Source: Io17-Chloro-G2 sp963663135
GTDB lineage: Bacteria; Chloroflexota; Dehalococcoidia; Lucifugimonadales; UBA3495
Length of the DNA stretch: 64,000 nucleotides
Assembly: GCA_963663135.2 (NCBI GenBank)
Contig: CAXXRM010000005.1
Span: forward strand, 62,001 to 126,000
Reading direction: 5' to 3'
Positions 43,881 through 53,004 of this stretch are shown in pieces. Every line of letters begins with the position of its first letter. The stretch's first letter is position 1. Both the position numbers and the translations under genes were made by a program. A model generated the notes under the pieces. It was not told where the DNA came from and ran no database searches. It saw only the letters and a program-made list of their open reading frames with translations.

Positions 43881-44696
43881 ATGAAACAACTGGTCCATCT
43901 TTCCGGGCGGCTAGTTAACTCCCCATGGTTCGAATTCTTCATCATCGGCGTTATCATCGCCAACGGCGCCCTGCTGGGACTGGGAACTTCCTCCGCAATT
44001 GACCGGGCTTACGGAAGCTGGCTGCATCTGGGCAATCAGGTTGCCCTGGGTGTGTTCATCGTCGAAGCGGCGCTCAAGATGCTGGCCTTGTCGCCCCGGC
44101 CCCAGCGCTACTTCCGCGACGGATGGAACATCTTCGATTTCCTGGTGATCGTGTTCGCACTGGTCCCGGCCACCGGCCAGTTCGCCATGATTACCCGCCT
44201 CGCCCGGCTGCTGCGGGTGGTGCGGCTCATTTCAACCATCAAAGACCTGCGGCTAATTGTCGCCGCCCTGGTGCGTTCAATACCCAGCGTGGGCCACGTC
44301 ATCATGCTGATGAGCATCGTCGTATACATCTACGCCATCATGGGCTACCACCTCTTTCACGAACACGATCCGGAAAACTGGCGGACCCTGGGCATATCGG
44401 TGTTGACCCTTTTCAACATCATCACCCTGGAAGGCTGGACGGTGGTCATGTACACCGCCATGCAGGAGCACCCGTGGGCCTGGGTGTATTTCGTCAGCTT
44501 CGTGATAGTGGGGACCTTCGTCGTAATCAACCTGTTCATCGCCATCATCATCAACAACCTGGACGAAGCCAAGCTGGAGCGGCTGAGGGATATGGAAACC
44601 CCGGTATCCCGAGAAGATTTGTTGCGTGAACTCCGGGCCACTCAAGCCGCGCTCCAAAGATTGGAAGAACGGCTGAACAATGAGCGTCAAGGTTGA
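43881..44696 (+). CDS. Single-domain voltage-gated cation channel (BacNav-like)
   Basis: 271-aa six-helix channel subunit, expected to work as a tetramer. S1 is at residues 14-36 and S2 near 50-70. S3 is near 83-97, and S4 has Arg every third residue at 106, 109, 112 and 115. S5 is near 136-158. The selectivity filter TLEGWT is at residues 182-187, and S6 at 201-224 ends AIIINNLDEA. A cytoplasmic coiled coil (DLLRELRATQAALQRLEERL) closes the protein, as in NaChBac relatives. The filter differs from the usual bacterial TLESW. Ion preference is uncertain. Confidence 0.9.
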   Translation: MKQLVHLSGRLVNSPWFEFFIIGVIIANGALLGLGTSSAIDRAYGSWLHLGNQVALGVFIVEAALKMLALSPRPQRYFRDGWNIFDFLVIVFALVPATGQFAMITRLARLLRVVRLISTIKDLRLIVAALVRSIPSVGHVIMLMSIVVYIYAIMGYHLFHEHDPENWRTLGISVLTLFNIITLEGWTVVMYTAMQEHPWAWVYFVSFVIVGTFVVINLFIAIIINNLDEAKLERLRDMETPVSREDLLRELRATQAALQRLEERLNNERQG

Positions 44697-44989
44697 CGAA
44701 ATGGGAGCCGGGAGACCGATGTCAACTCGCCCTTGGGCCTTTACCACCATCAATCAGATCAAAGACGGAGAATCGGACCAAGTCACGACGGACCTGAGAG
44801 TCATACCAACATGATGCGATGCAGGCTCCCACCGCCGTACCGCTACGATTACGACACTGGACCAGTGCCCCAGGCCGCATCGAGATTCGCCCCGTAACCG
44901 CTACTCGATTTTGCCGACCCTTTGCGGTGTCACCGCCTGGTCCATGATGGTACTCCCCCCTCAAGAGACCAGTCTGGGAGGCAAACTTA

Positions 44990-46717
44990 ATGGCGACAGC
45001 TTCTCAGAACCCGCGTTATGAGCCCCACGAAAATCCGCCCATCCTGTCCGTCCTCGGTTTCGGCTCTCAGTTCAGCCTGATTGCTTCCGCGACGCTGCTG
45101 GTAACCCCGGTCATCGTGGCCAAGGCATCCGGAAGAGATGACTCCTACTTGGTGTGGATGGTCTTCGCCTCCCTGGTGGTCGTAGGCGTGTCCACGCTGC
45201 TGCAGACGCGAAGGCTTGGCCCCGTTGGAGCGGGAGCGGTTCTGCCCATGTTTACGGCTGCCTTCTCCATCCCGTTCTGCATCACGGCCGTGGTGGACGG
45301 AGGGCCGGCAACTTTAACTACCTTGGTCATCGTCTCGGGTGCGACTCAGATCGTTATCTCCGAGTGGCTGTTCATTCTGAGGAGAATCGTCACGCCAACC
45401 GTCGGCGGCACAGTGATGATGATCCTCTCCATCACCCTGGCTTCCGTTGTTTTCGGATTGTTGGACGAGGCATCGGAGGCCGAGCCGGTTGCCGCGCCTT
45501 TGACCGCGTTGGTTACCCTGGCCGTCGTCGCCGCGCTCACTCTCCGCGGTTCTGCGGTGCTGAGTCTTGGGGCCCGGTGGTCGGTATAGTCGTAGGCTGG
45601 GTCGTTGCGGCGGTGTTGGGAATCTACGACATCGAGAGGGTGATGACGGCCCCTTGGATCGGGCTTCCGAGCGAGTGGCCTGGGCTAGGGCTCGGCTTCG
45701 GAATCCCATTCTGGACGCTGCTTCCGGCGTTCCTGTTCCTGGGTATCATCATCTCCATTCAGGCCAACGGAGAAGCCATTGGCCTGCAGCGGGTCTCACA
45801 GCGCCAGGCCCGGACAGTGGACTTCCGGCAGGTGCAGGGGGCGTTAGCCGGCGGCGGCGACCAACCTGCTTGCCGGCGTGGGAGGAGCCGTGCCAAACAT
45901 CATCAGTCCGGGCATTGTCTCATTCACGCAGATAACCGGCGTCGCTTCCCGCCGGGTTGGCTACTGCATCGGCTGTATTTTCATCCTGATGGCCTTTCTG
46001 CCCAAGGTGTCCGGGCTGCTCAGCACCATCCCCGGGCCCGTAATGACGGGACACCTAATCTTGGTCACCGGGACTCTCTTTGTCGACGGCGCGCGGACGG
46101 TCATCCAGACCGAAGAGAACCGGCAGAAGGTGGTGATCGCGGGAGTCTGCTTCTGGATTGGAGCGGCTTTCCGGTTCGGGCTGTTCAACCTGCCAAACCT
46201 TGGGCCGGTATGGGGGGCGCTGCTCAAGAGCGGCATAACCACCGGGGGGGTGGCCGCCATAACAATGATTCTGTACCCGGAGCTCACCAGCCCGCGGCGC
46301 ATGCGGTTTCAGTCGCAACTCCACGTCGACGCCCTGCCGGACATCAACGAGTTCATCGCCCGGTTCGCCGCTCGCCGGGGCTGGGACGACGGGATGAAGG
46401 ACCGGCTGAGCGCAGTCGCGGAAGAAACTCTGCTGACGCTGGCCCCGCTCGACCTGGAAGGAAACGACGATGCGCGGGACGACCGGCGGTTGATCGTCCT
46501 GGCTTCCAGCGACGGCCCGGTAGCGGACCTGGAGTTTATCGGCGGAGGCAACGAGGCCAACATCGAGGACCAGGTCCGGCAGCTCCAGCAGCACGACTCG
46601 GAAACCCCTGTGGAGCATGAAATCTCGCTCCTGTTGCTGCGGAGCTACGCCTCATCCGTGCGGCATCAACAGTATCACGATACCGACATCATCACGGTCC
46701 GCGTAGTCCCCCCGTAA
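44990..46717 (+). pseudogene. NCS2-type permease with C-terminal ATPase-like domain, two frameshifts
   Basis: Three consecutive frames make one long protein. Frame A from ATG 44990 (GGGAGG site upstream) encodes the first helices (SVLGFGSQFSLIASATLLVT). Near the G4 run at 45569-45572 it leaves frame; the -1 frame carries PVVGIVVGWVVAAVLGIYD to FLGIIISIQANGEAIGLQR. Around the GGCGGCGGCG at 45852-45861 frame A resumes with NLLAGVGGAVPNIISPGIVS to the end. The last 130 residues (DALPDINEFIARFAARRGWD, RLSAVAEETLLTL) resemble an RsbW-type HATPase fold. Xanthine/uracil-type transport is the family role. Either dead, or two assembly indels. Confidence 0.75.
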
Positions 46718-46910
46718 CGCAGCAATAGACCGCAGCCGAGTGCCCTATTCGTGGGAGGTCTCCAGTCCCACACAACCGACGGCTTTTTCAACCTGGCATA
46801 GCGGCTTTCCGAGCCTGTCTGGGATGTGGGTGCCTGGTCGGAGGGCTGGACGGTCAACCGTTGGGGTGGTCTATTCCAGCTTTTAACCCTTGAGGCCGGG
46901 AGGGCCAGGT

Positions 46911-47618
46911 TTGCAGAGATTGGTCCTTTTCGACATCGACCAAACCTTGGTCAGCATTGGAGGCGCTAACCGCCCGCAGCGGCAGGCGCTAGACATCGCT
47001 TTTGAACAAATCTATGGCGTTCCCAATGCCTTTCAGGATGTTGCTTTTACCGGTGGGATGGACTTGCCGCTAATGGCTGAGGTTTACCAAAAGTGGGGCA
47101 TGATCACGGGCGCCTTGGAGGATTTCCCGGATATGTCCGATTTCAAAGCGGCCTATTTCGATCACCTGACCGGGCTTCTGGAGACCTGGAACGAGGGGGT
47201 AGTGTGCCCGGGAGTTGTGGACCTGCTCGAAGCTCTGGCCTTGAATCCGGTGGTCCAGCTGGGGTTGGAGACCGGCAACTTCAGAGAGGCTGCCTTTATC
47301 AAGCTCCGTAGGTACGGCCTCGATGCCTTCTTTGAAGATGGAGGGTTTGGAGGAGATTGCACTGAGAGGCGCCAGGTTGTTGCCGCTGCAATTGCCAGTT
47401 GCCAGGGGAAGTCCGGACGGACCTACAGACCTGGAGACGTGTTCCTCGTCGGGGATTCGCCTTCAGATTTAGAGGCCGGCAACGCCAACGGGGTGCGGAC
47501 TCTGGCTGTCGCCACTGGCTTCTATTCGGTGGAAGATCTGGCGAAACTCAACCCCAGCTATGTTCTGCCGGACCTATCCGATACTGAAGGGGTGCTGGGC
47601 TTGCTGCTTGGGCCGTAA
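46911..47618 (+). CDS. HAD-family phosphatase
   Basis: 235-aa haloacid dehalogenase-like hydrolase. The nucleophile motif is LVLFDIDQTLVS at the N-terminus. Motif II/III region LGLETGNFREAAFIKLRRYGL follows, and the metal motif is VFLVGDSPSDLEAGNANG near the end. A cap domain lies between. It may be a phosphoglycolate- or pyrophosphatase-like enzyme; substrate undetermined. TTG 46911 is chosen because GGGAGG lies 7 nt upstream. Confidence 0.87.
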   Translation: MQRLVLFDIDQTLVSIGGANRPQRQALDIAFEQIYGVPNAFQDVAFTGGMDLPLMAEVYQKWGMITGALEDFPDMSDFKAAYFDHLTGLLETWNEGVVCPGVVDLLEALALNPVVQLGLETGNFREAAFIKLRRYGLDAFFEDGGFGGDCTERRQVVAAAIASCQGKSGRTYRPGDVFLVGDSPSDLEAGNANGVRTLAVATGFYSVEDLAKLNPSYVLPDLSDTEGVLGLLLGP

Positions 47619-47817
47619 CGGCTAGCTCGTGTCCAGGGACGCCTAACTCCCGGTGGGAACCAGGGTAAGCTGTAGAATCGAGCGTGGCAGCCGAACTATG
47701 TTCGCGTCCCACTGTAAGGTCATAGCTATCCCTGGCAGGGTGGCGCCGCGGTACTGTACTCTGCTCGGAGCAAAGTCTCTGGCCGCCGTATTCGCGGGCT
47801 GGGGAAGACGACCCCCG

Positions 47818-48252
47818 TTACGCCGGCTCCGCTACGAACACTGGAATCTTTCGCGTCGTCCGGGTCTGGTACTCCTCGTAGGGCGGGTAGGCTGCCACTG
47901 CCAGGTCCCATAGCCGCACCCGCTCCTCCTCGTCTTCAACCTCGCGGACTCGCATCGTGTAGGCCTCAGTCTCGTCCTGAATCTCCACGTTTCCGTCCGC
48001 CCGCAGGTTGTACACCCACACCGGGTTCTTCGGCGCGCCGCCCCGTGAGCCGACCAGAACGTAGTTGTTGCCGTCCTTTACCCGCATCAGCGGTGTCTTG
48101 CGGATTGCCCCCGTCTGGTTCCCGAGGTTGGTGACAATGACGACGGGCATCCCGGTATCGCGCAGCGTCGTTCCCTCTTTGCCTCCGCTGCCCTCGTACA
48201 GTTCCACCTGCTCGCGCACCCAGTCGGAGGTTGATGGCATGTATTCGGCCAT
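47818..48252 (-). CDS. Deazaflavin (F420)-dependent nitroreductase-like protein
   Basis: 144-aa split-barrel protein of the Ddn family, which uses the deazaflavin F420 in actinobacteria and Chloroflexota. Typical stretches are VVIVTNLGNQTGAIRKTPLM, YVLVGSRGGAPKNPVWVYNL and LWDLAVAAYPPYEEYQTRT. Reaction is unknown; members reduce quinones or nitro compounds. AGGAG precedes ATG 48252. No F420-synthesis gene lies in the window. Confidence 0.88.
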   Translation of the reverse strand: MAEYMPSTSDWVREQVELYEGSGGKEGTTLRDTGMPVVIVTNLGNQTGAIRKTPLMRVKDGNNYVLVGSRGGAPKNPVWVYNLRADGNVEIQDETEAYTMRVREVEDEEERVRLWDLAVAAYPPYEEYQTRTTRKIPVFVAEPA

Positions 48253-48287
48253 GATTCGCTCCTGTTTTCAGTTTGGTGCATCATATC

Positions 48288-48363
48288 ACCACAGAGAACG
48301 TAGAGGTTTGTGGGTCAGTAAGCCAATCCCAGAAAACTCCGCGCCCTATGGGTTCTCTGTGGT
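48288..48363. repeat. Hairpin element upstream of pyrG
   Basis: ACCACAGAGAAC (48288-48299) and its exact complement GTTCTCTGTGGT (48352-48363) bound a 76-nt element. The same ACCAC-GAG core bounds a second hairpin after pyrG (50168-50245), which suggests a dispersed palindromic repeat family. Confidence 0.6.
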
Positions 48364-48383
48364 TGAAAAGGCTCCGGGGCCGC

Positions 48384-48413
48384 TTGACACTTCCGGAGCA
48401 GCGCTCTTATAAT
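48384..48413 (+). promoter_or_regulatory. Strong sigma-70 promoter for pyrG
   Basis: TTGACA (48384-48389), 18-nt spacer and a perfect TATAAT (48408-48413). The leader before ATG 48521 would be about 100 nt. Confidence 0.75.
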
Positions 48414-48520
48414 TAGGTTTGCCGACAAAAAGCCACTCCCGTGGGTTTCTTTGCTCGGCTCTAGCTCCTTTTTTGTTTCCCAACGGTTTTCTCCCCGAAC
48501 TATGCCTCTAACGCAGGTGC

Positions 48521-50164
48521 ATGGCCACAAAATATATTTTCGTGACTGGCGGAGTGGTCAGTTCTATCGGCAAAGGGATTAGCGTCGCCTCCATCGGACG
48601 GATCCTCAAAAGCCGCAGTATCTCCGTCTCCGTTTTGAAGCTCGATCCTTACCTGAACGTGGACCCCGGCACCATGTCCCCCTATCAACACGGAGAGGTT
48701 TTTGTCACCAAGGACGGCGGCGAGACCGACCTGGACCTGGGCCATTATGAACGCTTCATTGACGCCGATCTCACCAGGACTTCCAACCTCACCGCCGGGC
48801 AGGTCTACTTGAGCCTGCTGGCCAAAGAGCGCCAGGGCGATTTTCTGGGCGGCACCATCCAGGCGGTACCCCACGTCACCAACGAGATCAAAGACAAGAT
48901 AATCGCCCTGGCAGACGAGTCCCAGGCCGAGGTCATCGTGGTGGAAGTCGGCGGCACTGTGGGTGACATTGAGGGCCTGCCCTTTTTGGAAGCAATACGC
49001 CAAATCCGGAACGACGTGGGCCGAGACAACGTTTTGTACGTTCACCTGACCCTTCTGCCCTACCTGGCGGCGGCGGCGGAGCTGAAGACCAAGCCGACGC
49101 AGCACAGCGTGAAGGAGCTTCGGGCCACGGGCATCCAGCCCGACGTGATTCTCTGCCGCAGCGACTACGACGTGCCCGACTCCATCCGGAGCAAAATTTC
49201 TTCCTTCTGCGACGTGTCCGAAGACGCCGTGATCCCGATGACCACCGTCGACAATGTGTACGAGGTGCCGCTCCTTCTGGAGGAAGCCGGGTTGGGCCGG
49301 ATAATCACCGACCACCTGTGCCTTAGGGATGAGCCCGGGGACCTGTCCGACTGGTCGGTGATGGTCCAGAAAATGAAGGGGTTGAACGAGGGGCTGCCCA
49401 TCGCCCTGGTCGGCAAGTACGTTGAGTATCCCGACTCCTACATATCGGTGAAGGAGGCCCTTCGCCACGCCGGACTGGCCCACGAAAAGGACATTGAAAT
49501 CCAGTGGGTCCACTCCGAAGACGTGGAGCGGTACGGGCCCGGCAGCCTGCTGGCCAACGCCTGCGGAATTGTGGTGCCCGGCGGTTTTGGCCCCCGCGGC
49601 GTGGAGGGGATGGTGGAAACCGTCCGGTACGCCAGGGAGCACCAGGTCCCGTACCTGGGCCTATGCCTGGGGCTCCAGGTTATGGTGATCGAGTGGGCCC
49701 GTAACATGATGGGCCTGACCGGGGCGAACTCATCGGAGTTGGACCCGGACACGCCCCACCCGGTGGTCCACATCATGCCCGACCAGCGCTCCGTCACCGC
49801 CATGGGCGGCACCATGCGCCTCGGGTCATACCCCTGCCAACCCTTGGCCAACACCCAAACCATGGCCGCCTACCAAAAGCCCCTGGTCAACGAAAGGCAC
49901 CGGCACCGGTTTGAGTTGAACAACTCCTACCGGGAGGCTTTGGAGAACTCCGGCTTTGTCATTGGCGGCGTGTCCCCCGATGGCAACCTGGTGGAAACCG
50001 GGGAGATCGGCGGCCATCCCTTCATGCTGGGCGTCCAGTTCCACCCGGAGTTCCAGTCCCGGCCTAACCGGCCCCATCCCCTCTTCTCGCAATTCATTGC
50101 GGCCGCCCGGCAGACCATCCGCGAGGGTGGCCAGCCGCCGCTGCCTCTGCCCGAATATGGTTAA
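48521..50164 (+). CDS. pyrG: CTP synthase
   Basis: 547-aa enzyme that aminates UTP to CTP using glutamine and ATP. The synthetase domain opens with KYIFVTGGVVSSIGKGISVA and keeps PYLNVDPGTMSPYQHGEVFV. The glutaminase domain has the nucleophile in YLGLCLGLQVMVIEW (near residue 385) and the His-Glu pair in GVQFHPEFQSRP near the C-terminus. Length is standard. Confidence 0.97.
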   Translation: MATKYIFVTGGVVSSIGKGISVASIGRILKSRSISVSVLKLDPYLNVDPGTMSPYQHGEVFVTKDGGETDLDLGHYERFIDADLTRTSNLTAGQVYLSLLAKERQGDFLGGTIQAVPHVTNEIKDKIIALADESQAEVIVVEVGGTVGDIEGLPFLEAIRQIRNDVGRDNVLYVHLTLLPYLAAAAELKTKPTQHSVKELRATGIQPDVILCRSDYDVPDSIRSKISSFCDVSEDAVIPMTTVDNVYEVPLLLEEAGLGRIITDHLCLRDEPGDLSDWSVMVQKMKGLNEGLPIALVGKYVEYPDSYISVKEALRHAGLAHEKDIEIQWVHSEDVERYGPGSLLANACGIVVPGGFGPRGVEGMVETVRYAREHQVPYLGLCLGLQVMVIEWARNMMGLTGANSSELDPDTPHPVVHIMPDQRSVTAMGGTMRLGSYPCQPLANTQTMAAYQKPLVNERHRHRFELNNSYREALENSGFVIGGVSPDGNLVETGEIGGHPFMLGVQFHPEFQSRPNRPHPLFSQFIAAARQTIREGGQPPLPLPEYG

Positions 50165-50167
50165 ATC

Positions 50168-50245
50168 ACCACGGAGAGCGCAGAGAACACAGGGTTTTTT
50201 TGAATTTGGTCAATTAACCCAAAAATCCCTGTGTCCCTGCGTGGT
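50168..50245. repeat. Hairpin element downstream of pyrG (possible terminator)
   Basis: ACACAGGGTTTTTT (50187-50200) pairs with AAAAATCCCTGTGT (50221-50234) at 13 of 14 positions. The outer ACCACG/CGTGGT arms (from 50168 and to 50245) extend it imperfectly. It starts 4 nt after the pyrG stop and could end pyrG transcription. It shares the ACCAC(A/G)GAGA outer arm with the element at 48288. Confidence 0.55.
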
Positions 50246-50286
50246 AAAAAAGGCTCAGGCCGTTAAAACGTGCAGGTGGTGACGTT

Positions 50287-50946
50287 GTGAAGCTGTTTTT
50301 GGACACTGCAAACTTCCAGGAGATCGAGAGCGGCGCCCGGTTGGGGGTAATCAGCGGAGTAACCACCAATCCGTCGCTGGCCGCCAGCGAGGGTATCGGC
50401 GACCGGGAGAGCTACAAGGTTGCGGTCCAGGCCATCGCCGAGGTGGTTGACGGGCCAATCTCGGTTGAGGTGGTCAGCCAGGACGCCGCCGGGATGATTT
50501 CCGAAGGCCGGGAGATCGCCGAATGGATCCCGAATCCCTGGGTGAAGATACCCAGCACGGAAGCGGGGTTTGAGGCCATTTCAGTGCTGGCCCGGGACGG
50601 CGTTAAGATCAACCAGACGCTGTGCTTTTCGACCAACCAGGCTTTGCTGGGCGTTCAGGCCGGGTCCACGGTGGTCAGCCCCTTCGTCGGGCGACTGGAC
50701 GACATCGGGGAGACCGGGATGGACCTGGTGACCGACATCGTTGACGTGTTCAAGAAGCACAATATTTTGACGCTGGTCATGGCCGCCAGCATCCGCCACA
50801 CGCTGCACTGCACCCTGGCGGCGCGGGCCGGGGCCCACATTGCCACCGTGCCGTACAAGGTGCTGCGGCAGATGGTCAACCACCCGCTGACCGACGCGGG
50901 CGTATCCCGGTTCCAGTCCGATTGGGACCAAGCGGGCAAGCCATGA
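50287..50946 (+). CDS. tal: Transaldolase (small, FSA/TalC-type)
   Basis: 219-aa class I aldolase-fold transaldolase. FLDTANFQEIESG and GVTTNPSLAA open the barrel; the Schiff-base Lys is in NPWVKIPSTEAG near residue 84; NQTLCFSTNQALLG and SPFVGRLDDIGE follow. It transfers dihydroxyacetone units in the pentose phosphate pathway or acts as a fructose-6-phosphate aldolase. GTG 50287 is the start, with AGGTGG upstream. Confidence 0.92.
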   Translation: MKLFLDTANFQEIESGARLGVISGVTTNPSLAASEGIGDRESYKVAVQAIAEVVDGPISVEVVSQDAAGMISEGREIAEWIPNPWVKIPSTEAGFEAISVLARDGVKINQTLCFSTNQALLGVQAGSTVVSPFVGRLDDIGETGMDLVTDIVDVFKKHNILTLVMAASIRHTLHCTLAARAGAHIATVPYKVLRQMVNHPLTDAGVSRFQSDWDQAGKP

Positions 50947-51278
50947 AGCTAATTTACGGTTCCCATCCTTAATTTCATGCCTTACTCCAATGTTTTAAGC
51001 ACTCCTTCTTTCCCACACTTTCAGTGCCCGGCTCAACACCCGACCCCGGCATTGCCCAAGAATTTTCCGGGCGCTTACCCTCCCGGCCTGCTCCGTCATC
51101 CCGGGCAGTTCACCGCAATTTCACGTTTTTGTCCCGAACGGGCAATCCGAACAGGCACTCCCAACGGAGTGAAAGACTGTACCCTTATATCCACCATCGA
51201 GCGGCGCCGGGCCGGGTTTAGCCCCCGGCAGGGCGCTAGGAAACCAACGGCGTAGGCCTGCATTGTAGCGAGGTGATC
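50947..51278. other. Leader region of rho
   Basis: About 330 nt upstream of rho with no supportable gene. It contains a GC-rich partial inverted repeat (CGGCGCCGGGCCGGG ... CCCCCGGCAGGGCGC, about 51202-51237). rho genes are often self-regulated through long leaders, so this is a plausible but untested place for such control. Confidence 0.35.
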
Positions 51279-52568
51279 GTGGTTACTACTCAGCGACACA
51301 TGGACGTAGTTGAACTGGGGGCCAAGAGCAAGGAGGAGCTTCTGGCGCTGGCCCCCGACGTCGGCCTGGCCGACAACGGCAACCTGGCCGGCCTGAGGCG
51401 GGAGGAACTGCTCAGCCGGATGTTCCAGGTCGCATCGTCCCAGCAAAACCTGGTGGCCTCGGGGATGCTGGAGACCATGGACGACGGCTACGGCTTCCTG
51501 CGGCAGGTGAATTCCCACTCCGGTTCCGGGGACGTGTACATCTCCCAGTCCCAGATCCGCCGATTCGGCCTGCGCACTGGGGACACCGTAACCGGGCAGG
51601 TGCGGCCTCCCAAGGAAGGCGAGCGTTATTTCGGGCTGGTCCGCGTCGAAAAAATCAATGGGCTCAACACCGACCAGGTCCAGTCCCGCTCCCGGCCCAT
51701 GTTCGAGCACCTGACTCCTATCTTCCCAGAAAAACAGTTGCTTCTGGAAACCGACGCCAACAACCTATCCACCCGCATGGTGGACCTCTTCGCCCCCGTG
51801 GGATTCGGCCAGCGAGGTCTGATTGTCTCGCCCCCCAAGGCCGGCAAGACCACCATCCTGAAACACCTGGCCCATGCCGTCTCGGTCAACGCTCCGGAGG
51901 CCACCCTGATGGTGGTGCTCATCGGCGAGCGGCCGGAGGAAGTCACCGAAATGCGCCGGGCGGTGCACGGCGACGTGTTCGCCTCGACCTTCGACGACTC
52001 GGTGGAGGACCAGTGCCGGGTGGGCGAGCTGGCCCTGGAGCGGGCCAAACGTCTGGTGGAATTCGGCCAGAACGTCGTGGTCCTGCTGGACAGCATCACC
52101 CGCCTGACCCGGGCCTACAACCTGGCAGTGCCCAGCAGCGGGCGCACCCTGTCGGGAGGCATTGACCCGGTCGCCCTGTACCCGCCCAAGAAGTTCATCG
52201 GCGCCGCCCGCAACATCGAGGACGGCGGCAGCCTGACCATCATCGCCAACTGCCTGGTCGACACCGGCAGCCGTATGGACGAGGTCATCTACGAGGAGTT
52301 CAAGGGCACCGGCAACATGGAGCTGCACCTGGACCGGCGTCTGGCGGAAAGGCGCTTTTTCCCGGCCATTGACCTGATACGCAGCGGCACCCGCCGAGAG
52401 GAACTGCTCTTCTCCGAGGACACGCTCAAGCAAATCTGGCTGCTCCGCCGCATGATCAGCCTCATCTCCAACGAGGGCTCGGTAAACGCCACCGAGCGGG
52501 TCCTGGAAAGAATGGCCAAAACCGCCAGCAACCAGGAATTCCTGGCCAACTTGAACAAAGAAGTCTAA
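51279..52568 (+). CDS. rho: Transcription termination factor Rho
   Basis: 429-aa hexameric RNA helicase. The N-terminal helix bundle (AKSKEELLALAPDVG) is followed by the cold-shock RNA-binding domain (GYGFLRQVNSHSGSGDVYIS). The ATPase core has Walker A PPKAGKTTILKHLA near residue 184 and Walker B VVLLDSITRLTRAYN. The R-loop/Q-loop region is intact. No insertion of the actinobacterial type. I place the start at GTG 51279, 5 nt after GAGG; ATG 51300 is an alternative. Confidence 0.96.
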   Translation: MVTTQRHMDVVELGAKSKEELLALAPDVGLADNGNLAGLRREELLSRMFQVASSQQNLVASGMLETMDDGYGFLRQVNSHSGSGDVYISQSQIRRFGLRTGDTVTGQVRPPKEGERYFGLVRVEKINGLNTDQVQSRSRPMFEHLTPIFPEKQLLLETDANNLSTRMVDLFAPVGFGQRGLIVSPPKAGKTTILKHLAHAVSVNAPEATLMVVLIGERPEEVTEMRRAVHGDVFASTFDDSVEDQCRVGELALERAKRLVEFGQNVVVLLDSITRLTRAYNLAVPSSGRTLSGGIDPVALYPPKKFIGAARNIEDGGSLTIIANCLVDTGSRMDEVIYEEFKGTGNMELHLDRRLAERRFFPAIDLIRSGTRREELLFSEDTLKQIWLLRRMISLISNEGSVNATERVLERMAKTASNQEFLANLNKEV

Positions 52569-52863
52569 CCCGCCGGCCCGGCGCCCGCGCCACAACAGCG
52601 CCGGCCCCGGCGAACACCCAACCACGCCCCGCGCATCCCAATCCGTCAATCTCGATTGCTTCCTCTTTCCCAGCGCGTTATTTCCGCCGCCATGCGCGCG
52701 GCCAATGCCGCGCCATCCGTCATTCCGGTTTTGGCTTGGGGAAGATTCTCGGCCGCGACTTGCCCAAAGTCGAAGACCGCGGTGGACCCGGTTTCAGAGA
52801 AGACCGGTTAAGTGAGAACTCTGCTCCTCAACCAATGACGCAGGTGGCCCTTCAGGGGGAGTG

Positions 52864-53004
52864 AAGTCAAAAGACCGGAAGAAGCACAGCCGCCATCATT
52901 CAGGGCCGAGGCGGCCCTGGAAGCGTTCAAGTGCGAGGAAAGAATGGACTAGTTGGCTGCTCGCCACCTCAAAGTCCATCCCGACCAGGTCGTGGCCCGG
53001 ACTT
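52864..53004 (+). pseudogene. IS3-type transposase orfA fossil
   Basis: Fragments in two frames recover the helix-turn-helix opening of IS3 OrfA. First KSKDRKKHSRHHS, then after a shift FRAEAALEAFKCEERMD, a TAG, and LAARHLKVHPDQVVARTSG, which matches the usual ALEAIKGE...LA..Y.VHP.QI pattern. No orfB or inverted repeats are left. The rest of the 52569-53003 gap holds nothing else I can name. Confidence 0.55.

Noticed and set aside
45154..46620. 488-codon frame as a separate gene
   Set aside because: Only its middle part (about 45570-45850) is permease-like; the rest is shadow. It is best read as the middle segment of one frameshifted gene.
50977..51255. 92-codon frame upstream of rho
   Set aside because: Proline/arginine-rich text, no ribosome site and no recognisable motif; more likely untranslated leader.
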